Assembly (NCBI GenBank): GCA_025991245.1 | Contig: BQMJ01000056.1 | Span: 1-64,000 of the forward strand | Origin: Galdieria partita | Lineage: Eukaryota > Rhodophyta > Bangiophyceae > Galdieriales > Galdieriaceae | Direction: 5' to 3' | Length of the DNA: 64,000 bases | Shown here: in pieces, positions 44,318 to 55,100 of the stretch | How positions within the stretch are numbered: the first letter of the stretch is position 1 | Layout of the letters: every line of letters begins with the position of its first letter | Notes under the pieces: generated by a model | Databases searched by the model: none | Seen by the model: only the letters and a program-made list of their open reading frames with translations | Told to the model about the DNA's origin: nothing | Program-made: the position numbers and the translations under genes

Positions 44318-44510
44318 TCTGTTATAGTCTCACTGGAACAAATTCGCATTGGATCTTCGCATAGTACCAAACTAAAACCAGCAATATGGAGAGACTGCTC
44401 ACAGTCTAAAGTAACCAAAATGAAAACAGAGTTTGGCCACTCATAAGAAGAAAGAGCTTTGCATAGTTTGTAGCTGGTTTTGGATAAAGAAATAATATCT
44501 ATTTTCTAAG
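44318..44510 (+). pseudogene. Duplicated 3' end of the pseudouridine synthase gene
   Basis: The DNA matches the last exon and 3' flank of the synthase gene (40895-41085): TCACTGGAACAAATTCGCAT against TCATTGGAACGAATTCGTTT, then AATGGAGAGA/TATGGAGAGA, CAGTCTAAAGTAACCAA, ATGAAAACAGAGTTTGGCCA, AGAAGAAAGAGCTTTGCATAG and TTTGGATA. Small deletions and a stop break the frame. No other exon is present. The copy lies on the far side of the sugar porter in the same orientation, so it may be one end of a local duplication. Confidence 0.85.
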
Positions 44511-44638
44511 AAAGTAATGAATACTACATCTGTTGTATCTTTATTTACAAAACAATAGCTGTATAGATCATGCAAGTCTTTAGGTATTAACTTGTGGTTT
44601 CGTGAAGCCTTTCAGTTCTCGATCTTTCGACGAAATAG

Positions 44639-45535
44639 TTACTGATTGGCTTGTTTCAATGTAAAGGAAACAAGGCAACAGACACTCATTACAGTTATCA
44701 ACGAATGAACAGAGGGTTCGATATGAAAAGTAAAATATAGAAATAATTGAGAACCAGCAAAACCAAACAAAGCTAATAAAATAACTACTTTCCAAGGTGG
44801 CATACCAACTGGATAACAAACTTCACTCGTGCCACTCAATGAAGACTCTGCAAAAGGAACAGTTATCAACTCTATTTACTGAACCAACTCTAACTTATCA
44901 GCTTACCTTTTGAAGAAACAATATCTTGTATGGACGAACGAGCTTTCGCTTTACGTTTCTTGTACTTCAAAACCAAAATATTGAGTTTACGATTATCTTC
45001 CGCAATATCCTTTTTCATACTATTGGACGCTTCGAACAGTTGTAAGAACTGTTTGTTCCAAGAGGCAACAGAGTCGCCACTAACCCGCTAATAAAACTTG
45101 AGAAAGACAGTATAAATTACAATGAAGTTCAACACACTTTAGCAGTTTCAATACCCTTGTTCATAATCTGTGGTCGGTGATAGCGGAAATTATCACTTAC
45201 ATGGTTTCGAATGTGTTGCAATTCACTCTCAATATAACCATCCAAACTTTCTCTTAACCTTAGCTCTTCTACTTGTGACATAACTTGTCTCACAATTTTT
45301 TCTTGTTTTAACTTCCTTTTCAACTTTTCTATACAAAAACAACCCATCAACAGCTGGTCCAGTTTCAAATATTGGGAGAATACATACCTCTCCACTCGTC
45401 TTCAAAAGGATATTTTCCTGGTTGCTTACTATTTTGCATTTTCCAGCTTCGAGTTTTCATAATACTAGATATCCTTTCTTTCCTTTGAACCAAGTGCCAT
45501 AAAAGCTGTTGATTATCAACAAAAACACTCATCAT
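44639..45535 (-). CDS. Coiled-coil protein with two C-terminal membrane segments, unknown function
   Basis: Four exons on the minus strand, 45535-45388, 45328-45138, 45087-44907 and 44847-44639; introns 50-59 nt; 242 residues. Residues of about 20-170 are highly charged and helical (EKLKRKLKQEKIVRQVMSQV, then KLNILVLKYKKRKAKAR). Two hydrophobic segments end the protein: PPWKVVILLALFGFAGSQLF and about 35 residues later HSLITVMSVCCLVSFTL. There is no signal peptide, so it looks like a tail-anchored or hairpin-anchored membrane protein with a large cytosolic coiled coil. I do not recognise the family. The exon phases fit throughout, which supports the model. Its ATG is 41 bp after the stop of the phosphatidyltransferase gene. 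Confidence 0.65.
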
Positions 45536-45576
45536 TCTTCACAATTTCAACATAAGATGGAAACAATAGAAAAATT

Positions 45577-46347
45577 TCAAAGCTTATGAACAGCCCACCA
45601 AAGTCGTTGTATGATAGTGAAAAACACTAATAAAGCAAACAAGAGGACCAGAAAAGGCAAGTAAAAACAAGGTAACGCTATCATCAAGGAATAAAACACA
45701 AAAGTTTCTGTTCCGCCTACAAGAGCTTCGCACATTGTAATATGTGTCATTTCGTTTGTTTTCAACTTGCCGGTTTGTCGTTGTTCTAGTATTGCAGCTA
45801 AATAGAATAAAGAAGCAGAATTGACGAAATAAAGGGATTCCAGGATGGCTAATAGAAGCCATAGTGAGTTACTAGTCTGATTCTCCCAAGTAGCCTCACA
45901 AGCTAGTGATATAGGAATCCAACCATATATCTACTTCATACTTTGTAAAAGACATTTTTGAAAACCTGAGCTCAATCCGTTACCGTGAAATCGGACAATA
46001 TGTCTACATATGCACCCAAAGCACTCTCTTGCTTTCGTACTCTAGCAACAACACCATCTAAACCGTCTAAAAAACGATTCATAAACCAACTGAGCAAGGC
46101 CAAAATCTGAAACCTTTATTATTGAAACGATATTGTATCAAAGCTACTTCCTCTGGTATCTTCATACTTACTGATAGAAACAAAAAACAATACAAAACAG
46201 GCCAGTAATAAATGAAAAAATAGTTATGAGAATAGGATGAAAAGGACAAAATTTTACAAAAGGTTTCAATATATCTTCTTTCCGCTTCCGAAGAAAGGTG
46301 TCCAAAGTCATCTTCAACTCTATCGTTGGCGAATCTCTATGAATCAT
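45577..46347 (-). CDS. CDP-alcohol phosphatidyltransferase family protein
   Basis: Three exons on the minus strand, 46347-46172, 46113-45984 and 45930-45577, with introns of 58 and 53 nt, give 219 residues. The middle exon carries the complete family motif D-x2-D-G-x2-A-R-x8-G-x3-D-x3-D (DGLDGVVAR, then GAYVDILSD). Flanking hydrophobic segments (ILITIFSFITGLFCIVFCFY, then LWLLLAILESLYFVN and ALPCFYLPFLVLLFALLVFF) give the usual multi-helix membrane protein. The family swaps CMP on a CDP-lipid for an alcohol, as in phosphatidylglycerophosphate, cardiolipin or phosphatidylinositol synthesis. Which alcohol is used cannot be told. The first ATG in frame is 46347; an in-frame stop lies a little upstream. 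Confidence 0.85.
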
Positions 46348-46652
46348 AAATAGGAATCGAGAAATGTTGGATGGAATGTCTTTCAAATATCATTATCTCC
46401 AACCATTCATACAACTCTGATAATACATTTCATGAAGTTATTTATACAAATCATTGCAAAAACCTGATTTCCGTTATCAACCAAAACCAGAGAATAAGGA
46501 ATTGGAGTGGAAACTACTTTCTAAAACTTGTCTAGGCCTTTTAAGTACATACTGTTATCCCTACCATAGGATACTTAAAGTTATTTAGGTTGTACATAAC
46601 AAAAGTTACGAATTCTTCCTTACGTAAAATAAGACAACGAAGCTTGTCTTCT

Positions 46653-47816
46653 CTATCCATACATCACAAGTATACCATATAGATGTTCAAAAAGATAGCA
46701 GTTTGAAGAATTGAAATCTTGCAAGAGTTTTCTACGATGATTCTCCGTATGAAATAGTGGCAAATTCTTTTCAAGATAACGTTGACGTTCAATCGCGCAC
46801 TTTTCCGATAGTTCTTTTAGCTTTGAACGTTCCACTTCCCGTTCCAACTTGAGAAGCTCATTGGGTGTTAACGAGTCCCATTGTAAAGACGGCTTTACAT
46901 AGTACACTACACCCGCATGGGCTGTACTTCTTTCGATTGAATATCTGGAATCTGGATAAAGTTGAAATGCTGGTGCAGAAGGAACTGAAAAATAGGCAAA
47001 TAATAAAATCAACAACACTGGCCAAATATTCGAAAGCATCAAAAATATTTTTCCAAAAAATGTTTGTGGTATTCCTCTGGAACTACGAGAACCAAATGAA
47101 TGCTCTTGTTCAAAGGCACTGGACGCATGAAAGTTTCTAAAAAACTGAAATAAAAAATCTTCAGAAGTATAAAAATGGGTATGATGAAAACCAGAAAAAG
47201 GTCGCTCTCGAAATGTTCCTGTAAAGGGATCAAAAAAGAATGCACTTGGAGCTCCTTGTCGGCTACTTGTCCTACGTCTTGGAATCGCACGTTGTTCTCC
47301 AGTATCAACTCCACTACGATCATATTCCGCTCTTCGCACAGGATCAGATAGTGCTTGAAAAGCTTTGGCTGCCTTCTTGAAGGCTTCTTCTGCTCCAGGA
47401 CAAGGGTTCTTATCTGGATGTAACTTCACTGCCAACTTACGAAAACTTCTTTTGATATCCTCCATGCTTGCATCCTCCTTGATGTTCAATATTTTGTAAT
47501 AGTTATTTTGTCGTTTGATATGCTCTACCAAGGTTGTCTGTTCCTCCGTTGCTTCTCTGCGTCTTTCATTATCAACTCCATTACAAGTTTCGGGATGTCC
47601 TTTCTCTGTTTTCTTCTTATTCTCTTCAGATGAAGCCTTTTTTGTCAAAACTTCACCAAACTCCCTTTCTACTTGTTTAATCTCCTTTAGACCAGGACAA
47701 AGCCTCTTAGCCTTTTCCAAAAATTTCCTGGCCGCGGTTTCATTACGTTCCAAAATATACTGTCTTGAACGTTCCAAGCATCTTTTCGCTTGTTGATAAT
47801 TCTCTGAAAGCTCCAT
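46653..47816 (-). CDS. Membrane-anchored J-domain protein, DNAJB12/B14 type
   Basis: A single exon of 387 residues starting at ATG 47816 (MELSENYQQAKRCLERSR). The N-terminal helical part (AARKFLEKAKRLCPG) and the later J domain match the order of DNAJB12/B14 and yeast Hlj1-like ER proteins: NNYYKILNIKEDAS begins the J domain near 110, LHPDKNPC supplies the HPD near 137, and LSDPVRRAEYD ends it. A Phe-rich linker (SAFFFDPFTGTF) follows, then one membrane helix (LSNIWPVLLILLFAYFSV) and a C-terminal region of the DUF1977 kind (SLQWDSL, RYLEKN). Known role: recruiting Hsp70 to the ER membrane for protein quality control. It is divergent from the SecE gene, with 77 bp between starts. Confidence 0.88.
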   Translation of the reverse strand: MELSENYQQAKRCLERSRQYILERNETAARKFLEKAKRLCPGLKEIKQVEREFGEVLTKKASSEENKKKTEKGHPETCNGVDNERRREATEEQTTLVEHIKRQNNYYKILNIKEDASMEDIKRSFRKLAVKLHPDKNPCPGAEEAFKKAAKAFQALSDPVRRAEYDRSGVDTGEQRAIPRRRTSSRQGAPSAFFFDPFTGTFRERPFSGFHHTHFYTSEDFLFQFFRNFHASSAFEQEHSFGSRSSRGIPQTFFGKIFLMLSNIWPVLLILLFAYFSVPSAPAFQLYPDSRYSIERSTAHAGVVYYVKPSLQWDSLTPNELLKLEREVERSKLKELSEKCAIERQRYLEKNLPLFHTENHRRKLLQDFNSSNCYLFEHLYGILVMYG

Positions 47817-47893
47817 TTTCAACGATAAATTTTCAAGTCAACCAAAAAGCCCTTCAACACAGCCAATCCACTTTTAACAAATTCCGGTTGATC

Positions 47894-48445
47894 ATGTTTT
47901 TAAGCAACTGTCAAGTGTTTTCAGTTGGCTGCAGATCATGTCACCGTACTTGTTGCTTTACTGAGAAAAGACCACACTTGATTGACTCTAGTAGTATACT
48001 TCGTTTACACGAGTTCTGTTGGAAGAGGAAACAGGGTTATGGAGCTGTTTCATTTTGGTTATTATCAAAGGATAAAGAAAGCCCGTCGTCTCTGAATGGA
48101 ACTAAGGATTTTACAAATGACTCACTTTCATCTGTCAAGAAACCATCTTTATTGGATAGTACTGTAGAAAGTTCTCGTGTGCAGAATTCCACGCTAGAGT
48201 CTTTGTCGAACAGTTATCTAAACAGAGGGGAAAGCTTGGAAGATGATGAAGAAGAAAAACCCACAAGTTTTCGACAGTTTATGGGAGAATTGTGGGAGGA
48301 ATTAAAACAAGTAGAGTGGCCTACTTTGAAGCAAGCTCTTCAGGAACTTGTAGTCCTTTCTGTGGGTATTTCTGTGGTAGGAGCGTTTATATATCTGGTG
48401 GATGCGTTATTTAGTTATGTAGCTGGAATATTGTATGTTAAGTGA
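47894..48445 (+). CDS. SECE: SecE-type preprotein translocase subunit, probably plastid
   Basis: A single exon of 183 residues from ATG 47894 (MFLSNCQVFSVGC). The frame is open upstream to 47765 but there it overlaps the J-domain gene on the other strand, so the internal ATG is preferred. About 110 residues of basic and then Ser-rich sequence look like a transit peptide and linker. The conserved SecE core follows: ELWEELKQVEWPTLKQALQE and a single membrane helix (LSVGISVVGAFIYLVDALF). SecE is the small clamp subunit of the SecYE channel. Red algal plastids encode SecY, so a nuclear SecE acting in the thylakoid is expected; that location is inference. Confidence 0.88.
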   Translation: MFLSNCQVFSVGCRSCHRTCCFTEKRPHLIDSSSILRLHEFCWKRKQGYGAVSFWLLSKDKESPSSLNGTKDFTNDSLSSVKKPSLLDSTVESSRVQNSTLESLSNSYLNRGESLEDDEEEKPTSFRQFMGELWEELKQVEWPTLKQALQELVVLSVGISVVGAFIYLVDALFSYVAGILYVK

Positions 48446-48578
48446 CTATAAAAGGAACTTTAGCCTATTTTGATAGGTCATTGTGAAAGAATTGATCTGA
48501 ATGAGAATGTTTGTTTCGAACGTCGAACGGTGTATGTAGAGTTGAAAGAATATCAAAAGTGTATCTTTTTTTGAGAAA

Positions 48579-49601
48579 ATGTGGAAGTCCACTCTTTCTT
48601 CAAGAACTTTTGGGTCTCGTAACTACAATCGTTGGACACAGTTTACTCTTCAAGAACAGTGGATAAAGCAGTTTTCGTCCGGAACCACAACTGTGACTCC
48701 CAAGTCAACTGATCCAACAAGACCTTCCATCATCAAGTTGAAACCAATTACTCCAGCTAGAAGAGAATGTTACTTGGTTGATCTCTCATTAGTTTATACA
48801 GGACCACCAGTAAAGGAACTTGCGTACTATATACCTCGTACAGGCGGAAGAGATAGTTCCGGTCATATCTGTGTTCGACATAGAGGAGGTGGTTTTCGTG
48901 GTCTCTATCGATTGATAGATTTCAAACGTACTCTTTATGAAGGAATGAGATCTGTTGTCCAGCGCATAGAGTATGATCCTTACCGAACCGGTTTTGTTGC
49001 TCTTCTACAACACTATTCTTCCGATGGACAAGCCCATCCTCTAGAAGGACAACAATCCTATATTATATGCCCACAAGGTCTTTCTATAGGAGCGGAAATA
49101 ACTTCAAATAGACAACAACCGGTTGATATAAAGCCTGGAAATGCGACACTATTGAAATATCTTCCGGCAGGCATTTTTGTACATAATATTGAAACGCATT
49201 CTGGAGATGGCGGAATACTTTGTAGAGCTGCAGGTACTTATGCGAAGATAGTGACCACCCATCCAGAAGATAATGTGGCAGTTTTACGTCTTGCCAGTAA
49301 AGAACTTCGAAAAGTGCCTTTAGATTGCATGGCAACCATTGGAAAAGTTTCCAATCCAGAACATAAAAATGAGAAACTCGGTAGTGCCGGTCGCATGAGA
49401 GAAAAAGGAAGAAGACCTCATGTTCGAGGAGTTGCTATGAATCCAGTCGATCATCCTCACGGAGGTGGAGAAGGTAGAACTTCGGGTGGTAGGCCTTCGG
49501 TTTCAGCTTGGGGAAAGCCGACCAAATGTGGTTATAAGACTAGACGAAGAAGTAAAAAGAATCCGTTTATAATAGAAAGAAGACCGTCCACATATCCGTA
49601 A
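48579..49601 (+). CDS. MRPL2: Ribosomal protein uL2, bacterial type, probably mitochondrial
   Basis: A single exon of 340 residues. An N-terminal extension of about 45 residues rich in S, T, R and Q fits a mitochondrial presequence. The core matches bacterial L2: GGRDSSGHICVRHRGGGFRG, YRLIDFKRTLYEG, VVQRIEYDPYRTGFVALL, VHNIETHSGDGGILCRAAG, RLASKELRKVPLDCMATIG, and the C-terminal RGVAMNPVDHPHGGGEGR with the conserved His that contacts the peptidyl transferase centre. Red algal plastid genomes usually keep their own rpl2, so the nuclear bacterial-type copy is most simply mitochondrial. Confidence 0.93.
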   Translation: MWKSTLSSRTFGSRNYNRWTQFTLQEQWIKQFSSGTTTVTPKSTDPTRPSIIKLKPITPARRECYLVDLSLVYTGPPVKELAYYIPRTGGRDSSGHICVRHRGGGFRGLYRLIDFKRTLYEGMRSVVQRIEYDPYRTGFVALLQHYSSDGQAHPLEGQQSYIICPQGLSIGAEITSNRQQPVDIKPGNATLLKYLPAGIFVHNIETHSGDGGILCRAAGTYAKIVTTHPEDNVAVLRLASKELRKVPLDCMATIGKVSNPEHKNEKLGSAGRMREKGRRPHVRGVAMNPVDHPHGGGEGRTSGGRPSVSAWGKPTKCGYKTRRRSKKNPFIIERRPSTYP

Positions 49602-49740
49602 GTATTTCGATTCTGTTGATGATACATCTGTGGCAACTGAACATTCTTCGTATTAGTTTTCCACGCATAAACTAAGCATAATTGTTCTATGGGCATCTTT
49701 GCTATTCTTTGGAAGCAACTCGCATAAAACAAAGTTTTAT

Positions 49741-50162
49741 TTAAAAAGTAACACCACCTCGAACTTTCTTTTGGTCACCCAATTCAAAGTGTTTACAACG
49801 TTTCAAGGTATGCTGTGTCTTACGATGACAATCAACACACTCCAATCGTAACACTATCTTCTTGGTCGTTTTTGCCTATTATCATACTCTCTGTGAGAAC
49901 TTTTTCCAAGTTTTGAAGGTTTGAACAAACCTTTTTCCGAAATATTGGCTTTGTTTGACCACCATAACCTTTTTGTTTTCGATCATATCTTCTTTTTCCT
50001 TGAGCAAAAAGCGAATCTTTTCCTTTCTTATATTGCGATACTTTGTGTAAAGTGTGCTTTCGGCACTTTCCTGGACAAAAAGTACGTCGAGTCTTGGGAA
50101 CAATGACCTATGTTTGTAAGTATTTTCATCGTACGCTTTATCTTCCCATATCAACTTACCAT
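49741..50162 (-). CDS. RPL42: Cytosolic ribosomal protein eL42 (L36A/L44)
   Basis: Three exons on the minus strand: exon 1 is only the start codon (50162-50160), exon 2 is 50107-49931 and exon 3 is 49875-49741; introns are 52 and 55 nt. The product has 104 residues, the family length. Sequence: [60 protein letters not shown], then [13 protein letters not shown] and RCKHFEL. The four zinc-binding cysteines are present (CPGKC and CVDC regions). It is a large-subunit protein near the E site. An intron directly after the ATG is also found, as I recall, in yeast RPL42 genes. The gene has no ORF that begins with its own ATG, so simple ORF callers would miss it. Confidence 0.95.
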
Positions 50163-50274
50163 TTCTCAAAGTTTTTATTTACGAAGAATGGAATGGCTTG
50201 CGTCGACGCTCTTTGGTGGGATCGCAAGCTCGAATGCTCTCTCAGTTTGTTATTCAATAATTGCAGCGATATTG

Positions 50275-50299
50275 TATATATATATATATATATATATAT
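50275..50299. repeat. (TA)n microsatellite
   Basis: About twelve perfect TA units lie in the 216-bp gap between eL42 and the clathrin light chain gene. Length is likely variable between strains. Confidence 0.9.
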
Positions 50300-50378
50300 G
50301 ATTACCTACAAGCACAAGAAAAAGCTTGGCAAAAAACTTTCTTTGACGAAACAACTTCCAGTTTTATTTGTTTTTTCA

Positions 50379-50969
50379 CTATTCACTAACAACATTTTGT
50401 TTATAGCTCTGCATGGATTCACGCATTCTCTTCAACTCCTTTTGAGTTCTGGTTTTACCTGTACTCGAATCATAAATAGACTCTGTTCGTGCAGATAAAC
50501 GTGGACCTTTTCCGTGTAACACATAATCAAAAGCTTCTGCAGGCTCCACTTCTTCGTCTTCTTTATCTATAAATTGGTCTTTGTAACAATCCTTATCTTT
50601 TGCCCGATTTTCTTCCTTTCTTCTACTTATGTCTTGGGCTCTCTTCTCAAAAAATTCGGAAATATATTTGGAAGCTGTTTCACGAAGTTCTCCCCTTTTC
50701 GTTTCTTCTGCTCTCCTCTTTTCTTCTATCCTTTGAGGTTGTTCTGCTCTCCATTGTTGTAGACGCTCTCCTTCAGGTGGTAACTGTCGGAACTCGTCTT
50801 CCCAAGTGGAAGAACCAAAAAAGGTGACATTCCTCCCCGAATCTAGTTTCAATATTTTGCTGTCATATCAAAATAATTGTCTTTATTTCAATAACTTACT
50901 AGCTAACATAGTATTGTCCGTACTTGGACCAGTCTCCAACGTATCCTCTTCATAAGGATTGAAAGACAT
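50379..50969 (-). CDS. CLC: Clathrin light chain
   Basis: Two exons on the minus strand, 50969-50900 and 50842-50379, with a 57-nt intron, give 177 residues. The N-terminus MSFNPYEEDTLETG is acidic. GEGER-like lead into LQQWRAEQPQRIEEKRRAEE begins the helix that binds the heavy chain; the Trp followed by charged heptads and FFEKRAQDISRRKEENRAKD (F..KR...I.....NR) is the pattern of clathrin light chains. A C-terminal portion with TGKTRTQKELKRMRE completes it. The light chain regulates assembly of clathrin coats in membrane traffic. Identification is by pattern; the family is poorly conserved. The ATG lies only 26 bp after the XRN1 stop on the same strand. Confidence 0.72.
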
Positions 50970-50995
50970 GACAATCACACACTTGAACAATTTCG

Positions 50996-53900
50996 TTATG
51001 AGCAATTCTTTGATTCCTTCATTTGCATCGTCTGTTGTTGAACAGGCCTCCACTTGTAGACCCGTTGATAGAACTTTTTATATTCTTGTGATTTTGGATT
51101 CAACTTGGGCTGGACTACTTGACATTCCTTTTCTTGTAGTTTTTCCCAAATCTTGACAGGGTCTGAAATATCTGGAGCTGTCATCTCCTTTGTGCAAACA
51201 TCTTTCTCTCTCATTTCGAATCCATTCTGAACTGAATTATCGTTCAAGCAAAGTTTTGATAAATCATTTGTCAGCTGAGAGTCATTTTCAACCAATGAGT
51301 CTGCTCGAAACGGTTTCCTTGGTTTGGAAACATTCAAGAAAAGTGGCTTTCTAGGAGTCTGAACATTCATTATTCTCTTTGAACGTTGATGGCTATTCAA
51401 CATAATGCCATGACCAGAACGAGAAGATTCTTTGGAACATGACAACAAGTCTCGTGAACGGTTCTTCAAAGGAGATATCTTGCTGCTATGCAACTTCAAC
51501 ACAGTATTTCTACTGAGCATCTTTCCACGATATGCTGGACATCGATGATGAAGATCAGTACCTGCGGGAAAGGGTTCATCAAATACAACCTCCAATTCTG
51601 TTCCATGTATGCCAACCACAGTACCTTGAAACCCAAAAGGCACAGGTCCAGTAGCCGAAATATTTACCACTCTGTCTCTTAAACAAACATTCTCTTTCAA
51701 CCTCTGTATACAGGCAAGATTGGTCTTATTACGTTGTTTCTCATGTTCATCTCCAAAAAGCAAAAGTTCTCTAGGAACCACTAAAAACTCTTCACTCTGC
51801 GTCTGTATGTGATCACGTTTTAGCTTTTGTTCTACATTCGCAATCTCCTCCTTGGACATCACTTCACTGCTGCTATGTAAAAGAGGTAGCTTGGCAATTT
51901 CAAGAGAATGCAGCCATTCCTTGATACGAGGTATCAAAATTTCACTATCTGCACCCATATCGATGTATTTCGAGCCTGAAGTCTGAAAGGAGGTGTCATG
52001 AAGATTATCATAACTTTCAAGAATTTCAAACACTTGCGGAAATTTCTGTTTGTATTGGAACAAAACTTGTACCGCTAACTGAGAAAATTCGTAGGAATTG
52101 GAAGGTGTCAATAATCGACAATATCCGGGAACATAAAGACTTTTAGACACGAATTTTAAACGTAGTCCAATATCCTCTGGTCGGTCATTGGACTTGTAAG
52201 GCTTGACAAATACAGAGCTTGTGATCCTTGATACAGCAAATGGTGTACTCTTCAGCAACTCTGCAGTTTGAGATAATGAAAACCAAGTGACTTCTTCATC
52301 TTTAGTCGTTGCCATCTTAGTTTCATTCCATTCTAAAGTTCTTTGATTCAAGAATTTGATTTTCACCCAATTCGAATTGAGATGAGAATCATTCTTTGGA
52401 CGTTTGATATGACTTACTACAGCAGCTGTTCTTCCAAAATGTGGACCTTCACCAATGTAAACAACCCAATCACCTTTGTTCAACTCTGAAATGGTGGATG
52501 TTATATAACCTTGTCTCCGATTCATTCTAGTGGAAAAGTCGATAGGTACAACAACACAAACAGGTAACCAAACTTCTTCGTTACAATAAGAAACAATGGC
52601 ACCAGAAGAGGGATCTCTTTTATCACAAAGATGAACGCCCACAAGAAATTCAACTTCTCCAATATCTAAAGCACTGGTACTCAAAGCTTGTTTTCTGAAT
52701 TGTTCCAATTGAATACTAAAAAAGTTGGGATCAACGGTTTCCTTGGAGAGTTCTGATGTTCCCGGTAGTTTAAATACTTTCTCTCCAGTACGAACTATCA
52801 CCGACCAAACCAATGCTTCACAACGCCATGGATATTCTACTAAAACTCTTTTCCCAGGTGAATAAAACGCCTGTCCATTCATCAAGATATTCAAAGTGGT
52901 CATCTTTTCATCATGATTCGCTTGAGGTTTGACAATAACAGTTTCTCGCTTACTTGGGATACCAAATACATTTACACCAATCTTGGCATAATAAATAGAA
53001 AATGATAGTGTCTTCAAAGTGGGATAATTACCCGGAGATGATGCACCCAAACAAGTTCCAGGAAACAGATGAGGTTCAAATCCAAGATAACTATCAATTA
53101 CTGGAAGGTTTAAAGGTTCACAAACTGCAGCAGTCTCTTCAATGTCACGTAAATGATTGGGAAACGGTGATTGTATCTTCCTTCCAAAATTCTTTTCATT
53201 TCTATTATGACGTCGATAAATCATAGTTTGTTGACAAGCATTTCTTCTCCTTTCTTCTTCAGAGAATGCCTCATTTGGTATAGAATAATACGCTTTCAAC
53301 AGAATGGCTTCATCCACAAATGGAAGTTTGACTACCCCTTCCCATGAATTTCTCTTTCCATCCATATCCACTTCAAACTCTGATGGATAAAATGAATGAA
53401 TAGGTGAAGACTTGTCTATCATCAGTCTTTGTAAAGCAGTTGGTAAGCACCAAGCACTTTGAGGAGGTAATACAGCCAAAAGTTGTTGAAATGGCAAAAA
53501 GGGTTCACTGACACTGAAGTCACTAATATCGATTGTCCAATTTAGTCCGACCAAATCGGAAGCCATCGGTGCATAATGATACGGATAATACCATCTCCAA
53601 CTAGGACAACCGCTATAATAATATTTCCATGTCCATATCAAGCCTTTGATATATGTAAACTTGAGTTGTTCTAAACTATCCTTGTTTCCCCGATCGATAT
53701 GTAACTTGTCTCTATAATAAGATTGCTATCCAATGTCATGTTTTATCTCGAATGTTTATAAAACTAATGACACATACCTTGATAGACTCCATTAAAGGAT
53801 CTGTAGAAGCCAAATATGCTTCATTCAATAATTGATCAATATCTTCCTTTGTCCAAGGTTCTATAACATAATCTTCTGCATTCTCATTAGAATAATCATT

Positions 53901-55073
53901 TTCCAATCCCCACAAGTCATCATGACCAGTTCCAATATCCACCATTCGAGGTGGTCTGCCTTTGGATTGAGCAATTGCCTCCAGTCTTCTGTTTATAGTT
54001 AACCTTTCCAATAAACCCAGTTTGGAAAGAAATATTTCCAATCTCTCCATAACAATATTTCCATTTTCAATTAAATAACCACCAAATAAAGGTAACAATT
54101 TCTTATATAGAGTTAACATAGTATCCAAAGCTCCTTCAGCAATATTCAAAGTGGGTAGTTGAGGAAGAAAATCATTTCCAACTAAGAAACACATAAAAAT
54201 AAAATCATGAATACAATTCTCCAAATTGTAAAATGTAATAGGAAGTTTACAAAATTCGCGATCCAAATATTCTCTCAACACTCCGATGGAAAAAAATTCA
54301 AACTCTCCTGAAATACAGCGATCCAATGGAGTTGCTTCAACTCCAAAATTTCCTTTTTTGGAAGCAAATAACTTGGATAGATCCGTTCTTTCCCGTAACA
54401 GAATAAAGTGGGGTTCATGTGTCACTAAGGAAAGCATAATCAAGTCAGCGTCCAAACCATATAAACAGTGCGATAGATTGGCTTCCCAATCCCCACTTAG
54501 CTTCTTACGACGTATATACTCTATTATTTTATGTTCTCCCTCCCCTGGAGCGTTGGTAGTCGAAAGAATGACTTTTACACTGGCCCAAGACTTGTCCTCT
54601 GTTATCTTTTTATGAACTAGATATTCCAGCGCTTCAGAAAATCTAGCCATAAATCTAGTACCTGGAGTAATACAATTGGAATCAAACCAACGTTGAGGAA
54701 TCGGTTTTCCTTGTTGGAGTCGGTTCTCCATTTCTTTTGTTCGGTCGGTGGCAGTTCGAAACCTTCTGGCTCGTTGCTGGTTCATCTTGGCTCGAGGTGC
54801 AACTCCATCTATAGCAATATAAACCAACCTTTTGGGGCGTATCATCGAAAATAGCATATCAATGTAATTAAAAGTTTCCAGAAATATTTCTTCTTCTGAA
54901 GGATATTGACAAGGAAAGGGTTCCTGACTATCCTTTGGTCGAGCACAGTTGTGTAATATTCCATTAGCATCTAAATAAAAGTTATCTACGTCCGGCACTA
55001 CCGAAGGAACTACTTTATGTAGAGTTAATGGATAACGTTCTGATACCCAACGATAAAACTTGGGAACTCCCAT
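50996..55073 (-). CDS. XRN1: 5'-3' exoribonuclease 1 (XRN1)
   Basis: Two exons on the minus strand, 55073-53778 and 53725-50996, with a 52-nt intron, give 1341 residues. The N-terminus MGVPKFYRWVSERYP is invariant in the family. Catalytic elements seen: DVDNFYLDANGILHNC near 30, YIAIDGVAPRAKMNQQRARR near 85-104, GEGEHKIIEYIR near 175, GLDADLIMLSL near 205 and FMCFLVGNDFLPQLP near 295. After the intron, YYRDKLHI, KGLIWTWKYYYSGCPSWRWY and YPYHYAPMASDL complete the second conserved block. The remaining 700 residues contain beta-rich segments with GDWVVYIGEGPHFGRTAAVV (KOW-like) as in XRN1 rather than the nuclear XRN2. Role: decay of decapped mRNA in the cytoplasm. A VDF-like short tail and no zinc knuckle also favour XRN1. 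Confidence 0.94.
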
Positions 55074-55100
55074 AAGTCTTCTCTTTTACACTATGCTCCA

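Noticed and set aside
47765-47893. N-terminal extension of SecE
   Set aside because: It overlaps the start of the J-domain gene on the other strand and adds no targeting feature; the internal ATG at 47894 is a better start.
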